DNA of 11,458 nt from NCBI GenBank assembly GCA_031259935.1, contig JAIRKV010000074.1:1-11458 (forward strand), written 5' to 3'. The notes under the pieces were generated by a model that saw nothing but the letters and a program-made list of their open reading frames with translations, was not told where the DNA came from and did no database searches. Origin of the DNA: Prevotellaceae bacterium. Lineage in GTDB: Bacteria; Bacteroidota; Bacteroidia; Bacteroidales; UBA932. The position numbers and the translations under genes are program-made. Positions within the stretch are counted from its first letter, which is position 1; each line of letters opens with the position of its first letter. Below are positions 1-6,361 of this stretch, one piece after another.

Positions 1-14
1 TCAATTTTAGCCTG

Positions 15-45
15 CAAAGGTCGTAATTTTTTTTTGATATACAAA
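15..45 (-). promoter_or_regulatory. Probable Bacteroidota-type promoter for a gene left of the window
   Basis: On the minus strand there is a TTTG (bases 45-42), then 19 bases, then GACCTTTG (22-15). This fits the known Bacteroidota pattern of a -33 TTTG and a -7 TAnnTTTG, with one mismatch in the first base of the -7 box. Transcription would start near base 8 and run leftwards out of the window. The driven gene is not visible, so the call rests only on the motif pair and spacing. Confidence 0.4.
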
Positions 46-145
46 TTTTTTTTCATTTTTTTTACAATTTATTTTTTTCGACAGCACAAAATTAGAATAT
101 TTATTTGATATTTTTTGCCAAATAAGCCTTGTTTGTTCATAAAAT

Positions 146-180
146 AAAGAAGTGCAAAACTCGAGGTTCCGCACTTCTTT
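146..180 (-). terminator. Intrinsic terminator of the TonB-dependent receptor gene
   Basis: AAAGAAGTGC (146-155) and GCACTTCTTT (171-180) form a perfect 10-bp stem around a 15-nt loop. On the minus strand the stem is followed by a T-rich run (ATTTTAT), and it lies 33 bases past the receptor stop codon. The plus strand also continues with TTTTATTACTTT, so it may work in both directions. Confidence 0.75.
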
Positions 181-213
181 TATTACTTTAAAATAATATC
201 TATTTTGTTTTGT

Positions 214-3200
214 TTAGTTAAAGATATATCTTATACTAAATTGAATTTGATATACAGAAGTAAAACTTTCATAATTTTTGAATGTGCTTTTCAAAACTTC
301 ATTGCTTACTTTCGGGAATTGATAAGCTTTGGTTGTAGTATTATAAGTCAGTATATTGGTAGCATAAGTTGTTTTGAAAAGTCCCCATTTACTGTTTAAA
401 AAGTTTGGCAAGTTTTTAATATCTATACCGAATTGCAGGGTGTTTCTTTTACCTCCTACATTAAGATAGAAATCCTGAACAAACTTCACGTCTAATTGAT
501 GATGCCATGGCATTAATGCACCGCCGCGTTCCGCATATTGACCTTTGCGTTTGCTTAAATATTTATCCTGTTCAATGTATTTCCAAAAATCTTCTTTTTG
601 TTCTGCACCTGTATATCCCGTTATATCAGTAAATGTCCATGAATCCAGTTCTGCACGTGTTGCAGGTACGTAAAGCAAATTGTATGCTCCGCCATCACCT
701 ACAACATTACCCATTGTGTAAGAGAAACGTGTGTATGAATATCCGCCTGCATATCCGAGTTGACTGCCATCGTATATGAAATATATGCCCGATGCAAAGT
801 GTTTGGCATATTCTTTACGATAGCCTATTGTTGCAATAATACGGTCGGGCGAAACATAGCTGCCATAACCCAGTTCGTGGTCATTTGAACCGTTTACTCC
901 GTTAGTATTGGTATTAAACGCTGATGTTACCTGATCGCCTATACCGTCACTGTATGATTTTGCTTCCGAGCGAGTATATGCAAACGATAAATCCAATCCG
1001 AAATCGAATTTTTTACGCAGTTGTGCGGTAATTGAATAATAATATGAATCGTTTTCATCAAAATTTTCGATTACATAAGCATTATAAGTACCTGTATAGC
1101 GTAAGTATCTTTTACGGCTATCCTTATCGTTGAGTGTAATTCTACCATTTTCCCTAAATCCTCTATTTGTAACTACAACAGGATTAATATCGCTATTATA
1201 GATTCCTTCCAAAGTAAAATCAATATCTGCCGGCAATTTTGCATCGAAAGCTAATGATGTTTTCCATGTTGACGGCATTTTTAAGTCTTTGCTAAGAATC
1301 GTCGGCGATGTGGGAGCAACAGGAACAGATGGTACAAAGGCGCCTCCATAAAGGTCGCTTAACAGGTCGTTCAAATTGGCATGAAAATTGGGTTGTACTC
1401 CGCTTGCCGACGCAGGTGTATTATAGAAATACTGCGTTTGTCCGACATTTGAATTTCCTACAACCGAAACAAGCCATACGTATGGTAAACGTCCTGTAAA
1501 TAAACCTGTTCCTCCACGTATTATATATTTACGATCGCCTGTCAAGTCCCAGTTGAAGCCAACGCGCGGCGAAATTTCCCATGTTGCTTCGGGCAGTTGT
1601 GCCGTAGAGTAGTGATTGCCGCCAAAATCCAAATCTGCGTATGCCTGATTGAAGTTGGTTCTTTGTATAGAAGGATAAGAAGGCAGTTCAAAGCGGACTC
1701 CTGCGGTAAGACGGAAATCTTTGGAAAGATTAATCTGATCTTGAAAATATACGGAGTATTGTTTGAATGCAAGAGTTGACTGGAATTGCGACAGGTCAGC
1801 CGAATTTGAATGGGTAATAGCGAATGACCTTGGTTTTTTTCCATTTATAAAATCATCAAGCGATTCGAATACATAATATCCGTTACCACCCTGCATGAAG
1901 CCGTTTACCGCTTTTTGATATTCGTACTGAATACCTGCCGTCAAATTGTGTAAGCCCCAATTCCAAGTCAGTTCATCGGTAGCAACATAAGTATCAACTA
2001 CGCGGGTATTACCATGCGTAAACGGGTCTGGACCAAACGACATATAAGCTGCGCCATTTTTCAAAATATCAACTGTTGGAAATGCTCCGCCTTCATACGA
2101 GCGCGGCTCATCTTGGAGCGAATATGTGAAACGAAACATATTGTTTACTTTTCCTAATTTTGAATTCAATTCTGCCGCTATTGATGTGAAATTTTGTTCT
2201 TGGAAATATCGCGAACTTTCAAAGTACATTGAATAATTTGAAGTACGTCCATAACCTGTGTTTATACCTAATCCAGAATCTCCCGGATATATTTGTGCAG
2301 TTGTAAGCGGACTTACCGAACTTGACGGAGTGGCAGAATATTTACTTTCGGTATGCGTAAACCTGACATTCAGTTTATGGTTTTGGTTGATATTCCAGTC
2401 GATACGTCCTACTAAACGCAATGAAGGAGTTTCGAGCGGATAATTTGATATACGACCCGGGTCGTAATTATAGGTATTTTTCAAATGATTTTTAACCAAA
2501 TCAACATCACTTTGTAACGGACGAACAACATTGTTTTGTCCAAAATCTTCGTTTTCGTTCTGACGAAGTTTGAAAGATGGTCCTGGACTTACATTATCTT
2601 CATATTCGGCGTTCAGGAAGAAGAAAAGTTTATTCTTAATAATAGGACCTCCAACGCTCACACCGAAAGTGTTGTATTTTGTTTCTTGTTTGGTCATTTC
2701 ATAATCGGCAACTTTATTTCCTTGAAATTTTTCGTTTCTAATATAAGCATATACGCTTCCTCTGATTTCATTGTCGCCTGAGCGTGTAACAGCATTGATT
2801 GCGCTACCAACAAAACCGCTCTGGCGCACATCGTATGGAGTGATTGAAATAGTCAACTGTTCTAAAGCATCCAGCGAAATCGGCGCACCGCTTGCCGGAA
2901 GGTTGGCTCCTATGCCGAATGCATTATTGAAAGCAGCTCCATCGACAGTTACATAAGATTGACGATAGTTACCACCACCGGCTGCGTAACCGTTACTTGT
3001 TGTGTTCGATTGCGGCGAGAGCCGCAGCACATCGTTCATACTTCGTGTAATAGTCGGTGTAGAAACAACATTATTGCGGCTTATGCTTGTTATTGCGCCT
3101 GCGTTGTTCGTTCGCATGTTCGATGTTTTCGATTCGCCTAAAACGACTGCTTCCGTTATTTCTATTGACTCTTCATCTAATTTTAAATCCAAAGTAAAAT

Positions 3201-3507
3201 TACTTTCCAATGTCAATTCAATTCCGCTAACAACGTCGGTTTTATATCCAACCATCGAAAATTCCACTGAATAAGGACCACCGGGACGCATACCTGTAAT
3301 AAAGTAACTTCCGCTTTTTTGTACAAAATTGTGATACACCGAACCCGAAGGCAGGTGCGTTGCCTTTACTGTTGCTCCTTCCAGAGCTTCACCTTTTGAG
3401 TCTTTTACTGTTCCGCTAAGTGAACTTGTAGTTACCTGAGCCGAAACAAATGTTACTGTTCCCATAAAGAAACCAATAAACATAAATAATTTTAGAATTT
3501 TTTTCAT
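214..3507 (-). CDS. Oar-like TonB-dependent outer-membrane receptor
   Basis: This 1097-residue outer-membrane protein should import, or in some Oar-type proteins help export, a substrate using energy passed from TonB-ExbB-ExbD. What is seen: a Sec signal peptide at residues 1-23 (basic MKK, hydrophobic core, VSA before Q24); a carboxypeptidase-regulatory-like beta-sandwich at about 28-112 (SGTVKDSKGEALEGATV, later GGPYSVEFSMVGY); a TonB-box-like stretch at about 115-124 (IEITEAVVLG); a plug domain at about 125-240 with YVTVDGAAFNNAFG and the PYDVRQSGFVGSAINAVTR region; then a long beta-barrel ending in QIQFSIRYIFN, an aromatic-rich C-terminal strand as expected for BAM insertion. Length and the regulatory domain match Bacteroidota Oar-like receptors rather than SusC. 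No SusD partner is next to it, so it appears monocistronic, and the substrate cannot be predicted. The ATG at 3507 is chosen because the signal peptide starts directly there. Confidence 0.93.
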   Translation of the reverse strand: MKKILKLFMFIGFFMGTVTFVSAQVTTSSLSGTVKDSKGEALEGATVKATHLPSGSVYHNFVQKSGSYFITGMRPGGPYSVEFSMVGYKTDVVSGIELTLESNFTLDLKLDEESIEITEAVVLGESKTSNMRTNNAGAITSISRNNVVSTPTITRSMNDVLRLSPQSNTTSNGYAAGGGNYRQSYVTVDGAAFNNAFGIGANLPASGAPISLDALEQLTISITPYDVRQSGFVGSAINAVTRSGDNEIRGSVYAYIRNEKFQGNKVADYEMTKQETKYNTFGVSVGGPIIKNKLFFFLNAEYEDNVSPGPSFKLRQNENEDFGQNNVVRPLQSDVDLVKNHLKNTYNYDPGRISNYPLETPSLRLVGRIDWNINQNHKLNVRFTHTESKYSATPSSSVSPLTTAQIYPGDSGLGINTGYGRTSNYSMYFESSRYFQEQNFTSIAAELNSKLGKVNNMFRFTYSLQDEPRSYEGGAFPTVDILKNGAAYMSFGPDPFTHGNTRVVDTYVATDELTWNWGLHNLTAGIQYEYQKAVNGFMQGGNGYYVFESLDDFINGKKPRSFAITHSNSADLSQFQSTLAFKQYSVYFQDQINLSKDFRLTAGVRFELPSYPSIQRTNFNQAYADLDFGGNHYSTAQLPEATWEISPRVGFNWDLTGDRKYIIRGGTGLFTGRLPYVWLVSVVGNSNVGQTQYFYNTPASASGVQPNFHANLNDLLSDLYGGAFVPSVPVAPTSPTILSKDLKMPSTWKTSLAFDAKLPADIDFTLEGIYNSDINPVVVTNRGFRENGRITLNDKDSRKRYLRYTGTYNAYVIENFDENDSYYYSITAQLRKKFDFGLDLSFAYTRSEAKSYSDGIGDQVTSAFNTNTNGVNGSNDHELGYGSYVSPDRIIATIGYRKEYAKHFASGIYFIYDGSQLGYAGGYSYTRFSYTMGNVVGDGGAYNLLYVPATRAELDSWTFTDITGYTGAEQKEDFWKYIEQDKYLSKRKGQYAERGGALMPWHHQLDVKFVQDFYLNVGGKRNTLQFGIDIKNLPNFLNSKWGLFKTTYATNILTYNTTTKAYQFPKVSNEVLKSTFKNYESFTSVYQIQFSIRYIFN

Positions 3508-3561
3508 ATAATTTTTATTTATAAATGTTGTTGAAATTTATTTGTTGTCGTTTTTCACGTA

Positions 3562-3569
3562 CAAAGATA
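3562..3569 (-). promoter_or_regulatory. -7 promoter element of the receptor gene
   Basis: The minus strand reads TATCTTTG here, an exact match to the Bacteroidota -7 consensus TAnnTTTG, 54 bases before the receptor start codon. Transcription would start near 3555, leaving a leader of roughly 48 nt. No good TTTG sits at the expected -33 distance; only TTTTCG-like sequence is present, so strength is uncertain. Confidence 0.5.
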
Positions 3570-3794
3570 TTACAAATAAAAATACGAAAATGTTACGAAA
3601 AAATTAATAATAAATGTCAAAGTAAAATAATTGTGTAAATATTTAATTTATAAATACATGAATATTGATAAATGTTTTTCACAAGTTATTAACATCTGAA
3701 ACATATATTAAAACGTCCGTAAATTACAAAGGTTTATTTATTTGATTATAAGCAACAAGGCAATTAATAATGAAAATATGATATTCGGCGCTTT

Positions 3795-3820
3795 TCGCAA
3801 TGACGTGCCGGTTTGTTTTT
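3795..3820 (+). repeat. Partial extra copy of the repeat head
   Basis: TCGCAATGACGTGC here is identical over 14 bases to the head of copy A (from 3984). It is followed by similar T-rich sequence (GTTTGTTTTTG against CTTATTTTTG), after which similarity ends. It lies 28 bases before the left arm of the palindromic repeat and could pair with that arm over 11 bases. Confidence 0.6.
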
Positions 3821-3845
3821 GAAATAAGGTGGAAATAAGGTTTGT

Positions 3846-3995
3846 GTTCGTCATTGCGAACTGCGGAGCAGTGAAACCCGCAGGGTTCGGCGTAGCCAAC
3901 CAACCGAAGCGCAGCGGAGCTCAACGAAGTTAATCCAGAAAGAACACAGGACACAATTCTGGATTGCTTCGTCATTTCATTCCTCGCAATGACGT
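3846..3995. repeat. Long palindromic intergenic repeat of the CGTCATTGCGA type
   Basis: The unit is bounded by perfect 11-bp inverted repeats, CGTCATTGCGA (3849-3859) and TCGCAATGACG (3984-3994). Inside are AATCCAGAA (3932-3940) and its complement TTCTGGATT (3957-3965), with ACGAAG-like extensions of that stem. Small hairpins also lie inside: CTGC-GGA-GCAG (3861-3871), AACCC-GCA-GGGTT (3875-3887) and GGTTCGGC/GCCAACC. This resembles the widespread CGTCATTGCGAG...AATCC dispersed palindromes that I recall from many bacterial genomes; that comparison is from memory. It overlaps the start of repeat copy A. Confidence 0.8.
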
Positions 3996-4098
3996 GCTGC
4001 TTATTTTTGTATCAAAACAAAACCGACAAACATAAATCATTGACCAGAAATTTTAATGTGTCTTATCATTGTTGTTGTTTTTTTCGTAAAGGAGCGGC
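3984..4098 (+). repeat. Dispersed intergenic repeat, copy A (diverged, long)
   Basis: It begins TCGCAATGACGTGCTGC and matches copies B and C well over about the first 45 bases (through TCAAAACAAAACCGACA). It then diverges in the middle and matches again at the end, CGTAAAGGAGCGGC (about 4085-4098). From CGCAATG to its end it is 114 bases, against 91 for the core of the other two. In place of a 5-nt loop, its head hairpin encloses the palindromic segment that starts at 3849. It lies 67 bases past the stop of the DUF3127 gene, which runs towards it. Confidence 0.75.
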
Positions 4099-4106
4099 TG
4101 TATAAG

Positions 4107-4139
4107 AAAAAGGCTGTCTGTTTCCAGACAAGCCTTTTT
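4107..4139 (-). terminator. Bidirectional intrinsic terminator of the FKBP-DUF3127 operon
   Basis: AAAAAGGCTGTCTG (4107-4120) pairs with CAGAC-A-AGCCTTTTT (4125-4139) across a TTTC loop. This gives a 14-bp stem with one bulged A at 4130. U-runs flank it on both strands. It ends 26 bases past the DUF3127 stop codon, where the operon should terminate. Confidence 0.85.
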
Positions 4140-4165
4140 CAACATAAAAACTTAAAAAAACCCTG

Positions 4166-4567
4166 TTAGAAAGGTAAATCGTCTATTTCGATTTCCGGTA
4201 CATCTTCCGTGAAATCGGTTGCCGTTGGTGATGGTATATCTTGAGGATGACTGTTCGGTTGTGATGTTGATGCCTGTTGCTGACCGACATTTTCGTCGGA
4301 AATCTGCACTCGCCATGCACGTACCGAAGTATACCATTTTCCGTTGGCTTCGCGTGAATCTATATTTACGCTTACTGTTACTTTATCTCCCAATTTTATT
4401 TTTTCGAGGTCGCCTATTCTGTCGCCCCAAAATGATATGCAAATTTTTTTCGGATACTGTTCGATTGGCTCTATTATTGCTTCTTGCACACTCCAAGGTC
4501 CGCGAGCGTTTTCGCCCGATCTGATATCTAATTTCTGTATAAGTTTACCAACAATATCAAGAGTCAT
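4166..4567 (-). CDS. DUF3127 family OB-fold protein with SSB-like C-terminal tip
   Basis: This 133-residue cytoplasmic protein matches my memory of the Bacteroidota family DUF3127, which is related to the single-strand-binding OB fold; its exact role is not established. Residues 1-92 form the folded part (MTLDIVGKLIQKLDIRSGEN, then KICISFWGDRIGDLEKIKLGD and NGKWYTSVRAWRVQI). A Q/S/P-rich linker spans about 95-118. The last residues, EIDDLPF, form an acidic tip ending in P-F, like the DDDIPF tip by which SSB binds replication and repair partners. I infer DNA or RNA binding and partner recruitment. The gene is last in a three-gene operon, with its ATG one base after the stop of the upstream FKBP gene, so translation is probably coupled. 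Confidence 0.82.
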   Translation of the reverse strand: MTLDIVGKLIQKLDIRSGENARGPWSVQEAIIEPIEQYPKKICISFWGDRIGDLEKIKLGDKVTVSVNIDSREANGKWYTSVRAWRVQISDENVGQQQASTSQPNSHPQDIPSPTATDFTEDVPEIEIDDLPF

Positions 4568-4568
4568 T

Positions 4569-5261
4569 TTATTTTACAATTTTTAATAGTTCTACTTCAA
4601 AAATCAATGTTGAATAAGGTTCGATAATAGATCCCTGAGCGCCTCTTTCGCCATAGGCAAGATGTTCGGGAATGAAAAGTTTTATTTTACCGCCTTCGTT
4701 TATTTTTTGGATTCCTTCCGTCCAGCCTTTGATTACGCGATTAAGAGGAAAATTTATTTTTTCGTTAGCATCAAATTCGCGCCCGTCAATAAGCGTGCCT
4801 CTGTATTTCACTTCGACTTCGCTTTCGGCTGTGGGATATTCTCCTGTTCCTTCACGTTCTATTTTGTATTGAAGCCCGCTTTCGGTTGTAATGACGCCTT
4901 CTTCATTTTTGTTTTTTTCAAGAAATGCATTTCCTTCCGTTTTGTTTTTTTCGTTCTTTTTTGCCTGCATTGCAGTCATAAAGTTTTGAATTACTGTTCT
5001 GTTTGCCATAATATCTATTTTTCCATCATCATTATACATGGCTTTGAAACCTTCTACAAATTTGTCAATATCAAAATTTTCGATGTTAAGGTTTTTAAGA
5101 CTGCTGCCAACATCTACTCCAAGCGCATAGGATACATCGTTTGCATCGCTTTTTAATTCTTTTTCAGTTGCTTCATTCTGTGGATTTTTGTTTGTATTTT
5201 GCGCACACGACATTGTTGAAAAAAGCAATGTGGTAATGGATAAAATTAAAATTTGTTTCAT
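4569..5261 (-). CDS. FKBP-type peptidyl-prolyl isomerase lipoprotein (Mip/FkpA-like)
   Basis: The 230-residue product should catalyse cis-trans isomerisation of prolyl bonds in envelope proteins. A lipoprotein signal peptide spans residues 1-18, with the lipobox cysteine at C19 (TMSC). An FKBP N-terminal dimerisation-type domain lies at about 40-115 (DVSYALGVDVGSSL). The C-terminal FKBP domain lies at about 125-230. The family's pocket residues are in place: Y153, F163, D164, F171, V176-I177, W180, Y203 and F221, so activity is expected. The start ATG overlaps the stop of the preceding FKBP-like gene in an ATGA arrangement (5258-5261), and the DUF3127 gene begins one base after its own stop. 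Lipid anchoring at the inner or outer membrane cannot be decided from sequence. Confidence 0.93.
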   Translation of the reverse strand: MKQILILSITTLLFSTMSCAQNTNKNPQNEATEKELKSDANDVSYALGVDVGSSLKNLNIENFDIDKFVEGFKAMYNDDGKIDIMANRTVIQNFMTAMQAKKNEKNKTEGNAFLEKNKNEEGVITTESGLQYKIEREGTGEYPTAESEVEVKYRGTLIDGREFDANEKINFPLNRVIKGWTEGIQKINEGGKIKLFIPEHLAYGERGAQGSIIEPYSTLIFEVELLKIVK

Positions 5262-6184
5262 TTTCTTTTCGATTTAGAATTGTTATTATTATTAATTATT
5301 TTTTCAATTTCGATGTTATATATCAGAACCATATTGGGTTTTATTTTTTCCGTTATCCACGGTTCGATGTCTTTGCCGAATGCAAGTTCGCTGGGAATAT
5401 ATAAAATAAATTTTGCGCCTTCGCCAAACAGTTGTAATCCTTCAAACAATCCTTTAATTAAACGGTTTTCGACAACGTAATATGCTTTGTTTTTATTGGT
5501 TTCTATAGTATCGCCGTTGATTTGAGTTATAGTTATATTCAGATAAGCGCTGTCTTCGGGATTTATTTTTTTATCGTTTCCCTTATTTATTATTTTATAT
5601 TGCAAGCCGCTTTCGGTTGCAATGATGCCTTCTTCATTTTTGTTTTTTTCAAGAAATTCACGACCATCAGCAAGCCGTTTTTCGTTTTCCCTGATTTCCA
5701 TTCTTTGTTTGTATCCTATTATATAATTGTTTGACTGTTCCAGTTTCATTTGCAATGCAGCAGTATCATTTTTCAAAATATCTTTTATTCCCTGTTTTGT
5801 GTATTTTAAATTTAATCTGAAAATTTTTGATTCTGTCAGTTGATGCGCCCAAATATTTCCAATCAGGTTTGTCAAGTGTTTTTTTTCCTGTTTGTTATAA
5901 ACTCTTTGCGGCGATTTTTGTAAAAATTCTCTGAATTGCATTGATAACGTATATATGTTATTTTCAGCCGATATCGGTTCTTTAATTTTCTGTTTCAGAG
6001 CGTTTATGGCATCGTTGACATTTATAAATTGCAGTTTGTCCATTGAAACCTGATAGCCCCACATAACGCCTACGCTGTAACTCACCGAGTCGAGTTCGCT
6101 TGAAGAATTGCTCAATCGCGACTGACATGAACTTGCTGCAACAATAATTATTAAAATAGAAATAAAAACATACAATTTTTTCAT
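5258..6184 (-). CDS. Divergent FKBP-like lipoprotein, probably without isomerase activity
   Basis: First gene of the operon, 308 residues. A lipoprotein signal ends at C20 (AASSC). A predominantly helical N-terminal region (about 30-180) starts with SVSYSVGVMWGYQV, like the FKBP N-terminal domain. The FKBP-like C-terminal domain is at about 190-296. Aligned to its neighbour, the pocket has changed: Y153 is I217, F163 is I227, D164 is E228, W180 is L246, Y203 is F269 and F221 is Y289. Much of the fold signature survives (TESGLQYKI, RLIKGLFEGLQ, LYIPSELAFG). I infer a chaperone-like or binding role rather than catalysis. The protein ends in an Asn run plus KSKRK, encoded by an (AAT)n-like repeat at about 5280-5300. 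The next gene's ATG overlaps its TGA. An ancient tandem duplication is the simplest origin. Confidence 0.87.
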   Translation of the reverse strand: MKKLYVFISILIIIVAASSCQSRLSNSSSELDSVSYSVGVMWGYQVSMDKLQFINVNDAINALKQKIKEPISAENNIYTLSMQFREFLQKSPQRVYNKQEKKHLTNLIGNIWAHQLTESKIFRLNLKYTKQGIKDILKNDTAALQMKLEQSNNYIIGYKQRMEIRENEKRLADGREFLEKNKNEEGIIATESGLQYKIINKGNDKKINPEDSAYLNITITQINGDTIETNKNKAYYVVENRLIKGLFEGLQLFGEGAKFILYIPSELAFGKDIEPWITEKIKPNMVLIYNIEIEKIINNNNNSKSKRK

Positions 6185-6236
6185 ATAATTTATGTGTTAT
6201 TTGCGTTTAATTCATTTATTTTTAATTTTCAGACTG

Positions 6237-6271
6237 CAAATATAATATTAATTTTTCCAATTACACGCAAA
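6237..6271 (-). promoter_or_regulatory. Probable promoter of the FKBP-FKBP-DUF3127 operon
   Basis: The minus strand carries TTTG (6271-6268), 23 bases, then TATATTTG (6244-6237), an exact match to the -7 consensus TAnnTTTG. The spacing is at the long end of what is accepted. Transcription would start near 6230, giving a leader of about 46 nt before the ATG at 6184. Confidence 0.5.
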
Positions 6272-6325
6272 CGAATAAAAATTGTTTACAGATTGTATGT
6301 CAAAATTTGAATACGGCTTTTCCGT

Positions 6326-6357
6326 TTTGCCTAATTTCAATTATTTTTTTACCTTTG
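6326..6357 (+). promoter_or_regulatory. Promoter directly abutting the dnaX start codon
   Basis: TTTG (6326-6329), then 20 bases, then TACCTTTG (6350-6357), is an exact match to the Bacteroidota -33/-7 arrangement. The dnaX ATG begins at 6362, only four bases after the -7 box. Transcription should therefore begin at or within a few bases of the start codon, giving a leaderless or nearly leaderless message. Confidence 0.6.
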
Positions 6358-6361
6358 CGTT

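Larger units (their letters stand above)
3508..4165. other. Gene-free intergenic region with promoter, repeats and terminator
   Basis: There is no convincing gene in these 658 bases. From left to right they hold the receptor promoter, about 150 bases of plain AT-rich sequence, a partial repeat copy (3795-3820), a short direct repeat GAAATAAGG (3821-3829 and 3832-3840), a palindromic repeat (3846-3995), the body of repeat copy A (3984-4098) and a terminator (4107-4139). An 83-codon minus-strand reading frame at 3724-3975 lies inside the palindromic repeat and is judged spurious. Base composition jumps to clearly GC-richer at about 3846-3940 relative to its flanks. Confidence 0.8.

Noticed and set aside
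1542..1844. 100-codon minus-strand frame inside the receptor gene
   Set aside because: It overlaps the TonB-dependent receptor in another frame and shows no domain or independent signals.
214..3507. SusC-type starch-utilisation receptor of a polysaccharide utilisation locus
   Set aside because: No SusD gene or glycoside hydrolase is adjacent, and the N-terminal and plug sequences fit the Oar-like class better.
3670..3695. TTTTTCACAAGTTATTAACA as a DnaA box or replication origin
   Set aside because: The best box match has two mismatches to TTATCCACA, occurs singly and is in ordinary AT-rich sequence. There is no cluster and no dnaA or dnaN neighbour.
3724..3975. 83-codon minus-strand reading frame
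   Set aside because: It runs straight through the palindromic CGTCATTGCGA-type repeat. Its sequence is what that repeat gives by chance, and no promoter or recognisable domain supports it.
3784..4098. CRISPR array suggested by recurring CGCAATGACG words
   Set aside because: The copies alternate in orientation, spacing is irregular and there are no equal-length unique spacers or cas genes.
4662..5156. 164-codon plus-strand reading frame opposite the FKBP gene
   Set aside because: It is a Phe-rich antisense shadow of a strong lipoprotein-FKBP gene; composition follows from the Lys/Glu-rich sense strand.
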